NCBI RefSeq assembly: GCF_022317005.1
Contig: NZ_CP081006.1
Coordinates: 4,154,001-4,218,000, forward strand
From: Mycobacterium sp. IDR2000157661
GTDB lineage: Bacteria > Actinomycetota > Actinomycetes > Mycobacteriales > Mycobacteriaceae
Length of the DNA: 64,000 bases
Direction of reading: 5' to 3'
Shown: one piece after another, positions 7,457 through 15,306 of the stretch
How positions within the stretch are numbered: the first letter of the stretch is position 1
Layout of the letters: each line of letters opens with the position of its first letter
Translations under genes and position numbers: made by a program
Notes under the pieces: generated by a model
Database searches by the model: none
Told to the model about the DNA's origin: nothing
The model's input: the letters and a program-made list of their open reading frames with translations, nothing else

Positions 7457-7769
7457 TCTCCTCGGCCAGCTCCACCAGGGCGTCGACGGGCGCGCCGACG
7501 ACTGCTTTCTCCTCGACGTTCTGGGCACCGACCTTGTGGGCGCGCTCCTTGGCCTCGCGCAGGATCGCGTAGATCGGCGCGTTGCCGGACATTTTGTACC
7601 CCTCGTCCTTGAGGACGTCGGCGGCCCGCTGGTCCTCGGCCTGGGGGAAGTACGCCGTCGCGATGACCAGCTTGGCGTCGGTCCCGGCGATCTGACCAGC
7701 CTTCTCCACCGCGCGCAGCGACGAGTCCGATCCGTCCGTGCCGACCAAGACGGTCTGATAGGCGCTCAT
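7326..7769 (-). CDS. Universal stress protein (Rv1636/TB15.3 type)
   Basis: 147 residues, one USP domain, nearly colinear with M. tuberculosis Rv1636: VLVGTDGSDSSLRAV at the N-terminus and the nucleotide-binding signature VVGNVGLSTIAGRLLGS (G-2x-G-9x-G-S) near the C-terminus. Rv1636 and its M. smegmatis homologue bind cAMP preferentially, which is notable because an adenylate cyclase gene lies elsewhere in this window. Single gene, convergent with lnt. An inverted repeat 60 bases upstream of its start may be regulatory. Confidence 0.95.
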   Translation of the reverse strand: MSAYQTVLVGTDGSDSSLRAVEKAGQIAGTDAKLVIATAYFPQAEDQRAADVLKDEGYKMSGNAPIYAILREAKERAHKVGAQNVEEKAVVGAPVDALVELAEEIKADLLVVGNVGLSTIAGRLLGSVPANVARRSKTDVLIVHTTP

Positions 7770-7828
7770 CCATGTCCTCCCAGGGTCGATTCCAACGCCA
7801 CCCGGAACAGTATCCCGTCGAGTGGCGT

Positions 7829-7860
7829 TTGCCTGCTATTTCGTCGTACTTGGCAGGCAA
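7829..7860. promoter_or_regulatory. Inverted repeat between usp and udgX
   Basis: TTGCCTGC, 16 bases, GCAGGCAA: perfect 8-bp arms, 60 bases upstream of the USP start and about 200 bases before udgX. The spacing suits a dimeric DNA-binding protein better than a transcript hairpin. The rest of the 293-bp interval shows no gene. Confidence 0.35.
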
Positions 7861-7994
7861 CATCACCTCGCACCGGCTTACGTGACGTCGCCTACAACCA
7901 GCGTTGTGCGGGAGGTCGGGCACGCCGACGCAACCTGCACGGCGACGGCAGATCTGCTGCCTCTTAAGGCAAGTCGACCGTTCGCGCCGAGCAA

Positions 7995-8017
7995 TCATCG
8001 GTGGTGCAAATTAGCGG
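7995..8017 (+). promoter_or_regulatory. Possible damage-type promoter for udgX
   Basis: TCATCGGTG, 8 bases, TAGCGG. The RecA-independent damage promoter consensus of mycobacteria is TTGTCRGTG-N8-TANNNT. Seven of nine bases and the exact spacing match, but the last base of the -10 does not. Predicted start about 40 bases before the udgX ATG. Weak. Confidence 0.25.
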
Positions 8018-8062
8018 TCGAGGCGGCGGATTCACAGAGCCCCAAGCGGGTAACCGCAATCC

Positions 8063-8725
8063 ATGTCCTCACGGCCGGCGCACACCGCTGCGGACTTCGT
8101 CCCGGACACCCGTGTCCTCGACGAACTCGCCGACGCCGCGCATGGGTGCAAGGGCTGCGACCTTTATTTGGACGCCACGCAGACCGTCTTCGGCGGTGGG
8201 TCGCCGACAGCCAGGATGATGCTCGTCGGCGAACAACCGGGCGATCAGGAGGACAAGGTGGGGGCGCCGTTCGTCGGACCGGCGGGCAGGCTCCTCGACA
8301 AGGCGCTGGTGCAGGCCGGAATCGAGCGGGACCAGGTCTATGTGACCAACGCGGTCAAGCACTTCAAGTTCACCTTGCCCGAACGCGGTAAGCGCCGCAT
8401 CCACAAGACTCCCGGCCGCACCGAGGTGGTGGCGTGCCGCCCCTGGCTGCTTGCGGAGTTGGAGGCGGTGCGGCCCGAGATCCTGGTTCTGATGGGCGCG
8501 ACAGCGGCGAAGTCGTTGCTGGGCAGTGACTTTCGACTCACTGCCCATCGCGGAGAGGTGCTCCGGCTGCCCGCCGTCGGTGAGATCGAAGTCGCCCCCG
8601 AGGTGGTCGTCACCGTCCACCCGTCATCGGTGCTGCGCGGTCGCTCGGAGGACCGGCAGAAGGCTTTCGACGCTCTGGTCTCGGATCTGCGGTTCGCCGA
8701 CGGCGTCCGTGCGGGTAGGACATGA
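8063..8725 (+). CDS. udgX: UdgX, uracil-DNA cross-linking glycosylase
   Basis: 220 residues of the uracil-DNA glycosylase superfamily. The UdgX signature KRRIHK lies near residue 111; in M. smegmatis UdgX its His forms a covalent bond to the abasic site after uracil removal. Other motifs are GEQPGDQED (active-site loop), NAVKHFKF, and HPSSVLRG (second catalytic motif). Fe-S cluster cysteines are visible as CKGC near residue 29 and in VACRPWL. UdgX is absent from M. tuberculosis, and here sits between the USP gene and an alpha/beta hydrolase. The hydrolase gene follows 7 bases after the stop. Confidence 0.95.
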   Translation: MSSRPAHTAADFVPDTRVLDELADAAHGCKGCDLYLDATQTVFGGGSPTARMMLVGEQPGDQEDKVGAPFVGPAGRLLDKALVQAGIERDQVYVTNAVKHFKFTLPERGKRRIHKTPGRTEVVACRPWLLAELEAVRPEILVLMGATAAKSLLGSDFRLTAHRGEVLRLPAVGEIEVAPEVVVTVHPSSVLRGRSEDRQKAFDALVSDLRFADGVRAGRT

Positions 8726-8732
8726 TCGCCAG

Positions 8733-9620
8733 ATGGCTGTTGGTGTCGACCACGCGGTCCGACTGCGGGATGGACGGCTCACCGCGTATGCCCAATACGG
8801 TTCGCCTGACGGCTACCCGGTCATCAACGCACACGGCGGGCTCGCCTGCCGCCTGGATGTCGCCGCAGCCGATTCCGTAGCTACCGACCTCGGCGTCCGG
8901 CTGATCTCGCCGGACAGGCCGGGAGTCGGGCTCTCGTGCCCTCAGCCAGGACGCACCGTGCTGGACTGGGCACGCGATGTGGCAGAACTGCTCGACAGCC
9001 TCGATGTCGACCGCTTCTCGGTCATGGGCTGGTCGATGGGCGGGCAATATGCCGCGGCGGTCGGACACGCATTGGTTGACCGCGTGAATCGGGTGGCGAT
9101 CGTCGCGGGCGTGCTGCCGCTAACCGAACCTGGTGTCTTTCAACAGCTTCCGTCCATGGACCGCCACTTGACCCGTATCTCGCAACGGTCGCCGTGGCTG
9201 GCACGACAGTGCTTCCGGGCGATGGGAGCGTTAGCGGGTGCGGCGCCGACGCTCTACGGCCGCCTCGCAGCGCGGGCGCTCGGACCGGCGGACGCCGCGG
9301 TGATCCGTGACGAAGGTTTCACCGCTTTTTCACAGATGTCGCACGAAGCTTTCCGTCAGCCGCACGGTGCCGCCGAGGAGTATCGGGCATGGATGCGGCC
9401 GTGGGGCTTCGCGCTTGAGGACCTGAAGGTGCATGTCGACGTCTGGATGGGCTTACAGGATGAACTGGTGGACAAGACCTGGCCCGAGCAGCTCGCCGCA
9501 CGTATTCCACACGCCGCATTGCACGTTCGTGCCGGTGGGCACTTCGTGGCCCACCGGCACTACCGTGAGATCCTCGATGCGCTGCGCCGGCCGAGGAGCA
9601 ACGGCGTTGCGGCATCATGA
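8733..9620 (+). CDS. Alpha/beta hydrolase
   Basis: 295 residues from the ATG at 8733; the open frame upstream overlaps udgX. The fold is shown by the oxyanion segment NAHGG, the nucleophile elbow GWSMGG (Ser near residue 98) and a C-terminal AGGHFVAHRH supplying the catalytic His; an acidic residue in GLQDELVDKTW is the likely Asp. Substrate unknown; the overall type resembles the HG-oxyanion esterase/epoxide hydrolase-like group. Starts 7 bases after udgX, so probably cotranscribed. Confidence 0.88.
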   Translation: MAVGVDHAVRLRDGRLTAYAQYGSPDGYPVINAHGGLACRLDVAAADSVATDLGVRLISPDRPGVGLSCPQPGRTVLDWARDVAELLDSLDVDRFSVMGWSMGGQYAAAVGHALVDRVNRVAIVAGVLPLTEPGVFQQLPSMDRHLTRISQRSPWLARQCFRAMGALAGAAPTLYGRLAARALGPADAAVIRDEGFTAFSQMSHEAFRQPHGAAEEYRAWMRPWGFALEDLKVHVDVWMGLQDELVDKTWPEQLAARIPHAALHVRAGGHFVAHRHYREILDALRRPRSNGVAAS

Positions 9621-9698
9621 GGCCGAGGTGCACCGCAAATTCGCAATTCGCGGCGCGCCGAGGGTGATCAGGGCGACGGCGGCTGTTTACTTGTCCAC

Positions 9699-10451
9699 AT
9701 GGAGCTCTGGTTGGCCGCCAACGTTCCAGGGCCGCCTTTCTTCGCGGGCCCGGGACAAGGCGCGCGTCAAATCGTCGAGCTGTTCGTCGCCTTCGGCCTG
9801 ACCGCGCTCATCGGCCTGGAGCGCGAGATCCAGGGCAAGAGTGCGGGACTGCGCACCCAGACCATCGTGGGCACGGCGGCCGCTCTCATCCTGCTGGTCA
9901 GCAAGTACGGGTTCACCGACGTGTTGCAGGACAACCTGGTGGTCGTGGACCCGTCCCGAGTGGCGGCGCAGATCGTCTCCGGTATCGGCTTTCTCGGCGC
10001 CGGCATCATCATCTTCAGGCGCGGTTCGGTGCACGGACTGACGACGGCGGCCGCCGTGTGGGAGTCGGCGGCGATCGGGATGGCGGCCGGTGCCGGGTTG
10101 CTGTTGCTCGCGGCCACGGTCACTGCCATGCATTTCCTGATCATCCTCGGCTTCATGCCGCTCGCGCGGAGGCTGACCGCGCGCCTGAGCGGATCGATTC
10201 GCATGCACATCACCTACCGCGAGGGCGCCGCGGTGATGAGCCGGCTGCTGCAGGCCTGCGAACGTCGGGAATGGCTGCTGACCGACCTTGCAGCAGACTC
10301 CCCTGGTGAACCGCTCGGTGCGGCTCCCGGTGAGTCAGGCGTGATGCTGACGCTCGCCGGCCGCGGGATCATGACCGCACCGACCGTGCTCGCCGCGATC
10401 GACGGCGTCACGTCGATCCGCCAGCTCGACGAAGACGCCGACCCGGATTAG
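9699..10451 (+). CDS. mgtC: MgtC/SapB family membrane protein
   Basis: 250 residues. Four to five helices in the first 160 residues carry the family hallmarks (LIGLEREIQGKSAGLRTQTIVG, then SGIGFLGAGIIIF). A cytosolic ACT-like domain of about 80 residues follows. MgtC proteins help adaptation to low Mg2+ and modulate F-type ATP synthase in intracellular pathogens; M. tuberculosis has the homologue Rv1811. The 3' end overlaps the convergent MFS gene by 4 bases. Confidence 0.9.
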   Translation: MELWLAANVPGPPFFAGPGQGARQIVELFVAFGLTALIGLEREIQGKSAGLRTQTIVGTAAALILLVSKYGFTDVLQDNLVVVDPSRVAAQIVSGIGFLGAGIIIFRRGSVHGLTTAAAVWESAAIGMAAGAGLLLLAATVTAMHFLIILGFMPLARRLTARLSGSIRMHITYREGAAVMSRLLQACERREWLLTDLAADSPGEPLGAAPGESGVMLTLAGRGIMTAPTVLAAIDGVTSIRQLDEDADPD

Positions 10452-11863
10452 CGAGCGTCGATCGCCACCGCGCAACGGCGTCCGCTGCGCGTCGAGGCGA
10501 CCACCCCGAGAGCGGCCAGGACCGCGAACGCCCCGAACAGCCAGCGCGCGGGTGTCGCGGTGCCGTTCTCCGTCATGTTCACCGCGACTCCGGCCAGCCC
10601 GGCGCCGAACGCGCCGCTGATCAGTTGGACCGTGTTGATCGCGGCGGCGGCCGCGGGCCCTTCCGCCGGGTCGTCCACCCGACGCATCGCCCATGCCGAC
10701 AGATGCGGCCACGCGATACCGACGCCGGCGCCGGTGACCAGCAGCGCGACCGCCCACACCGCGATCAGGCCGAAAGGCACAGCGTCGCGGAACGTGACGG
10801 CGGCCAGCCCCAGCCCGACGGCCATCACCGCGGGTGCAACGGCGACCGTGCGCCGGATCGCCCGATCGTCGTTCATCGAGGCGCTGCTGATCTCGCCGAC
10901 GGTCCAGCCGATGGCCAACCCCGCGGCGAGGAACCCCGCCGCGACGGGGGTCAGGCCCGCCAACCGCTGCCCGAACAACGGCACGTACATGTCGGCCATG
11001 GTCGCGGCCATCAGTACGCCCAGCGACAGGTAGATCCACTTCAGCGGGCCGGGCCCGAAGGTGCTCGGCGGCAACACCGCGGCGGGCAGCCTTCGGTCGA
11101 CGAACAGGAACACACCCACCAGCAGCGCGCCCAGGATCAGTAGCGCCGCGGTGGCCCACACCTGGCGCGGCAACCCCGCCACACTCACCGCCAGCGCCGC
11201 CGCCCCCAGCAGCACCAGAGGCCACACCGGAATCGGCACCCGCCGCAGGTCGAGCTCGGTATCCCGGCGTGCGGGCAAGGCGACGGGCACCAGCACCGCG
11301 ACGGCCACGGTCAGGATCATCAACATGGCGAACGCCCAACGCCACGAGGCGAATTGGGCGAAAAGACCGCCGCCGGCCGGGCCGATGAGCGTGCCGACGC
11401 CCCACATCGCGGAGACGAGCGCCGACGCCTTGGTCCACAGCCGGTTCGGCAGCGCGGTATTGATCACCGCATAGCCCAATCCGGCGAGCAGTCCGCCGCC
11501 GAGGCCCTGCACGATGCGGCCGACCAGCAACGCCTCCATGGTTGGTGCCGCGGTGCACACCACGCTGCCCGCGCCGAACACGCTGAGGCTCAACGAATAT
11601 GCCCCTCGCGGGCCGAACCGTATCAGCGTCGAGTGCACGGTCGTGGCCGCCACCACCGATGCGACGAGGTACACCGTCGTCACCCAGGCGTACAGCCGCT
11701 GCCCGCCGATGTCGGCGACGGCATTGGGCAGCAGGCTGATCGTCAGGAACTCGTTCGTCGCGTACAGCGCCACCCCGCCCGCAAGGACGGTCGAGGCGCC
11801 GAGGTTGCCGCGACCCAACAACTCACGCCAGGTGCCCGTGGTGATCCCCGCGGTTTCGGTCAC
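10448..11863 (-). CDS. MFS transporter (Rv1634-like drug exporter)
   Basis: 471 residues with about 12-14 membrane helices and an MFS motif-C-like GLGGGLLAGLGYAVINTALP segment, typical of DHA-type proton-coupled drug exporters. Its place directly after uvrB matches Rv1634 of M. tuberculosis, reported there as a possible drug efflux protein. Start is GTG at 11863, which coincides with the predicted transcription start of a MerR-type promoter in the 51-bp gap after uvrB (see 11870-11900), so the mRNA may be leaderless. Confidence 0.9.
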   Translation of the reverse strand: MTETAGITTGTWRELLGRGNLGASTVLAGGVALYATNEFLTISLLPNAVADIGGQRLYAWVTTVYLVASVVAATTVHSTLIRFGPRGAYSLSLSVFGAGSVVCTAAPTMEALLVGRIVQGLGGGLLAGLGYAVINTALPNRLWTKASALVSAMWGVGTLIGPAGGGLFAQFASWRWAFAMLMILTVAVAVLVPVALPARRDTELDLRRVPIPVWPLVLLGAAALAVSVAGLPRQVWATAALLILGALLVGVFLFVDRRLPAAVLPPSTFGPGPLKWIYLSLGVLMAATMADMYVPLFGQRLAGLTPVAAGFLAAGLAIGWTVGEISSASMNDDRAIRRTVAVAPAVMAVGLGLAAVTFRDAVPFGLIAVWAVALLVTGAGVGIAWPHLSAWAMRRVDDPAEGPAAAAAINTVQLISGAFGAGLAGVAVNMTENGTATPARWLFGAFAVLAALGVVASTRSGRRCAVAIDAR

Positions 11864-11869
11864 CCGATC

Positions 11870-11900
11870 ACGCTAAGAGCTCAACCACTGTTGAGGTCAA
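11870..11900 (-). promoter_or_regulatory. MerR-type promoter of the MFS gene
   Basis: On the minus strand a -35 TTGACC (11895-11900) and a -10 TAGCGT (11870-11875) are separated by 19 bases, the lengthened spacer typical of promoters activated by MerR-family regulators. The spacer holds a dyad, GACCTCAAC-N4-GTTGAGCTC (8 of 9 pairs, 11877-11898). The expected start point falls at about 11863, the GTG start codon. No merR gene is in the window. Confidence 0.6.
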
Positions 11901-11914
11901 GCGGCGCGTGGACA

Positions 11915-14065
11915 TCACTTCAAACCGGCGGCGTCCATACCGCGCAATTCCTTCTTCAGGTCGGCGATCTCGTCGCGGATCCGGGCCGCCAGTTCGAACT
12001 GCAGATCCCGCGCCGCGGTCATCATCTGCTCTGTGAGATCCCTGATGAGGTCGGCCAGTTCGGCGCGGGGCATGTTGGAGGTGTCGCGGCCCTCGATGAT
12101 TCCGGCGCTGACGGCGCGGCCGGGTTCGCCCTGTGCGCGACGGCCGCGTGATGCGTTGCGGCCCGACCCGCCGACCTCGACATCGTCGGCCTCGCGGTAC
12201 ACCTGGTCGAGGATGTCGGCGATCTTCTTGCGCAACGGTTTCGGGTCGATGCCGTTGGCCTCGTTGTAGGCGATCTGCTTGGCGCGGCGCCGCTCGGTCT
12301 CGTCGATGGCTTCCCGCATCGACTCGGTGATGTTGTCGGCGTACATGTGCACCTCGCCCGACACGTTGCGTGCCGCACGGCCGATCGTCTGGATCAGGCT
12401 TCGGGTAGACCGCAGGAAGCCTTCCTTGTCGGCGTCGAGGATCGCCACCAGTGACACCTCGGGCAGGTCCAGACCCTCACGCAGCAGGTTGATACCGACC
12501 AACACGTCGTACTCGCCGAGCCGCAGTTGCCGCAGCAACTCCACGCGGCGCAGCGTGTCGACCTCGGAGTGCAGGTAGCGCACCCGGATGCCCATCTCCA
12601 ACAGGTAGTCGGTGAGGTCCTCGGCCATCTTCTTCGTCAGCGTGGTGACCAGGACGCGCTCGTCGCGCTCGGTGCGCTTGCGGATCTCGCCGATCAGGTC
12701 GTCGATCTGGCCCTTTGTCTGCTTGACCACGACCTTGGGGTCCACCAGGCCGGTCGGGCGGATGACCTGCTCGACGAACTCACCGCCGGACTGGCTGAGC
12801 TCGTAGGGGCCCGGCGTCGCGGACAGATACACCGTCTGCCCGATCCGGTTGGCGAACTCCTCCCACGTCAGCGGCCGGTTGTCGACCGCCGACGGCAGGC
12901 GGAAGCCGAAGTCGACCAAATTGCGCTTGCGCGACATGTCGCCTTCGTACATCCCGCCGATCTGGGGCACCGTGACATGCGACTCGTCGATGACGAGCAG
13001 GAAGTCCTCGGGAAAGTAGTCGATCAACGTTGCCGGCGCGGTCCCAGGACCGCGGCCGTCGATGTGACGTGAGTAGTTCTCGATGCCCGAGCAGAACCCC
13101 ACCTGCCGCATCATCTCGATGTCGTAGTTGGTTCGCATGCGCAGCCGCTGTGCCTCCAGCAGCTTGCCCTGGCCCTCGAGCTCGGCCAGCCGCTCCTCGA
13201 GTTCCTGCTCGATGGTCGAGATCGCGTGCGCCATGCGCTCCGGGCCGGCGACATAGTGCGTCGCAGGGAAGATCCGCAGCGAGTCCACCTTGCGCACCAC
13301 GTCGCCGGTCAGCGGGTGCAGGTAGTACAGCTCCTCGATCTCGTCGCCGAAGAACTCGATCCGCACGGCCAGCTCCTCGTAGGACGGGATGATCTCGACC
13401 GTGTCACCGCGCACCCGAAACGAACCTCTGGTGAACGCCAGGTCGTTGCGGGTGTACTGAACGTCGACGAGCAGCCGCAGGAGCGCATCGCGGGGCACCT
13501 CGTCGCCCACCTTGAGTTCGACGCTGCGGTCGAGGTACGACTGCGGCGTGCCCAGACCGTAGATGCACGACACCGACGCCACCACGACGACGTCGCGGCG
13601 CGACAGGAGGCTCGACGTCGCGGAGTGCCGGAGCCGCTCCACGTCGTCGTTGATCGAACTGTCCTTCTCGATGTAGGTGTCGGTTTGGGCGATGTACGCC
13701 TCGGGCTGGTAGTAGTCGTAGTAGGAGACGAAGTACTCGACGGCGTTGTGCGGCAACATCTCCCGCAGTTCGTTCGCCATCTGCGCGGCGAGGGTCTTGT
13801 TCGGCTCCATCACCAGGGTGGGCCGCTGCACCCGTTCGATGAGCCACGCCGTCGTCGCCGACTTACCGGTACCGGTGGCGCCAAGCAGCACCACGTCGTG
13901 CTCCCCCGCCCTGATGCGCCGCTCGAGGGCATCGATGGCCGCGGGCTGGTCGCCTGCTGGCGCGTACGGGCTGACGACCTCGAATCGGCCGCCGGTACGC
14001 ACGACGGAGTCGACGGGGCGGTACTCCGAGTGCGCGAGGACCGGGTGTTCAGTAGCGAAAGCCAT
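11915..14065 (-). CDS. uvrB: UvrABC excinuclease subunit B
   Basis: 716 residues, full length. Walker A GATGTGKSATT near residue 42, the damage-verifying beta-hairpin region FVSYYDYYQPEAYIAQTDTY, helicase motif II DESH, the motif V/VI region (REGLDLPEVSLVAILDADKE; QTIGRAARN), and a C-terminal UVR domain (ELAARIRDEIADLKKELRG) that contacts UvrC/UvrA. UvrB verifies lesions handed over by UvrA and recruits UvrC in nucleotide excision repair. A perfect RecA-independent damage promoter lies directly upstream. The MFS gene follows 51 bases downstream. Confidence 0.98.
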   Translation of the reverse strand: MAFATEHPVLAHSEYRPVDSVVRTGGRFEVVSPYAPAGDQPAAIDALERRIRAGEHDVVLLGATGTGKSATTAWLIERVQRPTLVMEPNKTLAAQMANELREMLPHNAVEYFVSYYDYYQPEAYIAQTDTYIEKDSSINDDVERLRHSATSSLLSRRDVVVVASVSCIYGLGTPQSYLDRSVELKVGDEVPRDALLRLLVDVQYTRNDLAFTRGSFRVRGDTVEIIPSYEELAVRIEFFGDEIEELYYLHPLTGDVVRKVDSLRIFPATHYVAGPERMAHAISTIEQELEERLAELEGQGKLLEAQRLRMRTNYDIEMMRQVGFCSGIENYSRHIDGRGPGTAPATLIDYFPEDFLLVIDESHVTVPQIGGMYEGDMSRKRNLVDFGFRLPSAVDNRPLTWEEFANRIGQTVYLSATPGPYELSQSGGEFVEQVIRPTGLVDPKVVVKQTKGQIDDLIGEIRKRTERDERVLVTTLTKKMAEDLTDYLLEMGIRVRYLHSEVDTLRRVELLRQLRLGEYDVLVGINLLREGLDLPEVSLVAILDADKEGFLRSTRSLIQTIGRAARNVSGEVHMYADNITESMREAIDETERRRAKQIAYNEANGIDPKPLRKKIADILDQVYREADDVEVGGSGRNASRGRRAQGEPGRAVSAGIIEGRDTSNMPRAELADLIRDLTEQMMTAARDLQFELAARIRDEIADLKKELRGMDAAGLK

Positions 14066-14073
14066 AATGCACC

Positions 14074-14096
14074 AGGTTAAGCGTGCCCACCGACAA
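14074..14096 (-). promoter_or_regulatory. RecA-independent DNA-damage (PafBC-type) promoter of uvrB
   Basis: On the minus strand: TTGTCGGTG (14088-14096), exactly 8 bases, then TAACCT (14074-14079). This fits the published mycobacterial RecA-NDp consensus TTGTCRGTG-N8-TANNNT at every defined position; PafBC is the activator of that class. The start point would be about 14067, giving an almost leaderless uvrB mRNA. Confidence 0.85.
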
Positions 14097-14140
14097 CTTC
14101 ATTCCCCGTCCGAGCGGCCCGCACGACTATCCTTGGCGCC

Positions 14141-14650
14141 ATCCACCCTCCCAAGCACGAGACGTTCGACCTGACCACCCGCACCAACACCGATCCGAAG
14201 GGCATCGTGCGGGCCGTCGACGTCTATTCCGAGCAGCCGTGGGGGCTCTACATGGCCCGACCCACCCCGGGCCGGGCACAGTTCCACTACCTCGAATCGT
14301 GGCTGCTGCCTTCGCTGCGGCTGCGCGCGACGGTGTTCCACTTCAATCCCGGCCACGAGCGAGACCAGGACTACTACCTCGACGTGGGTCGATACACGCC
14401 GGGACCGACGGCATGGCACTCCGAGGACCATTACCTCGACCTGGTGGTGCGCACCGGCGTCGGCGTCGAGCTCACCGACGTGGACGAGTTGCTGACGGCC
14501 GTCCGCCACGGTCTGCTCACACCGGAGACCGGTGAAGCGGCGATGCAGACTGCGGTATCCGCAATCGACGGGCTGGCCAGGCACGACTACGACCTGAACG
14601 GCTGGGCGGCGGGCCACGGAATGGCCCTCACCTGGCGCGGTGCACGGTAA
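14141..14650 (+). CDS. DUF402 protein (Rv1632c-like)
   Basis: About 169 residues. DUF402 is recognised by WGLYMARPTPGRAQFHYLESWLLPSL, the RDQDYYLDVG and TAWHSEDHYLDL segments; related proteins include nucleotide phosphatases (Ntdp/FomD group), but the role here is unknown. Coding-like sequence (IHPPKHETFDLTTRTNTDPK) begins around 14141, yet the frame has no ATG, GTG or TTG before the GTG at 14207. As I recall the family, homologues start at the codon aligned with this ATC, so either ATC is used or the true start was lost. The frame closes upstream at 14078. Divergent from uvrB. Confidence 0.75.
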   Translation: MHPPKHETFDLTTRTNTDPKGIVRAVDVYSEQPWGLYMARPTPGRAQFHYLESWLLPSLRLRATVFHFNPGHERDQDYYLDVGRYTPGPTAWHSEDHYLDLVVRTGVGVELTDVDELLTAVRHGLLTPETGEAAMQTAVSAIDGLARHDYDLNGWAAGHGMALTWRGAR

Positions 14651-14736
14651 CGTGCGGACCCCTCCGGCCGATCTTGATGGAGATGGCAACCCCTGTGAAT
14701 TTGAGGCCCGATGCGCTGGCGGTACGCTCTCGTTCC

Positions 14737-15303
14737 ATGAGCCCTAGCCAGCACCGATGGTGGGCGGCCGCGACCCTGACGGCCGTGCTCACGGGTTCGC
14801 AGCTGCTCCCGGCGTCGGCGACGGCCGAGCCGGTGACCGCGCCGACCACCGAAGAGCAGGCCGCGCCCGCCCCCGACGTCCTGCACAACGTGATCTACCG
14901 GGCGCGGGCGGACGGGACATCCCGTGGCGCCGTCGTGGCCTACAAGATCGACGACACCAACGTCAACAGCGAGCAGCCCACCCTGCTGCCGGGGCGGACG
15001 TTCGAGGTCAACACGGTTCTCGACGACCCGACGCTCGCGGGCATTGAGGTCTCGATCGACTGGCCGTACGGATCGAACCTGCACTGCGAGATCCTGGTCG
15101 ACGACCAGGTCGTGGCTAAAGCCGACCAGTTCATCGCGCCGCGTCTGCTGCGCCCCAAGGACGACCCGCGCTACGGCACCTTGCAGTGCGGCGCCACGTT
15201 GAACACCGACGCCGCGGTGCCGCCGCCCGTGGATCCGGCAGCCACAGCGCCGGAGCCGGTCGCGGCGCCGGCGGCCGACCCGGCCGTTGTTCCACCCGCC
15301 TGA
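14737..15303 (+). CDS. Secreted protein of unknown function
   Basis: 188 residues from the ATG at 14737; in-frame ATGs upstream at 14674 would spoil the signal peptide. The signal sequence runs WWAAATLTAVLTGSQLLPAS with likely cleavage after ATA. The mature part is a small beta-rich domain with two cysteines (HCEI, LQCG) that could pair, and a low-complexity Pro/Ala tail. Similar small exported proteins are common in mycobacteria and have no assigned role. Convergent with coaE, 3 bases apart. Confidence 0.75.
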   Translation: MSPSQHRWWAAATLTAVLTGSQLLPASATAEPVTAPTTEEQAAPAPDVLHNVIYRARADGTSRGAVVAYKIDDTNVNSEQPTLLPGRTFEVNTVLDDPTLAGIEVSIDWPYGSNLHCEILVDDQVVAKADQFIAPRLLRPKDDPRYGTLQCGATLNTDAAVPPPVDPAATAPEPVAAPAADPAVVPPA

Positions 15304-15306
15304 CGG

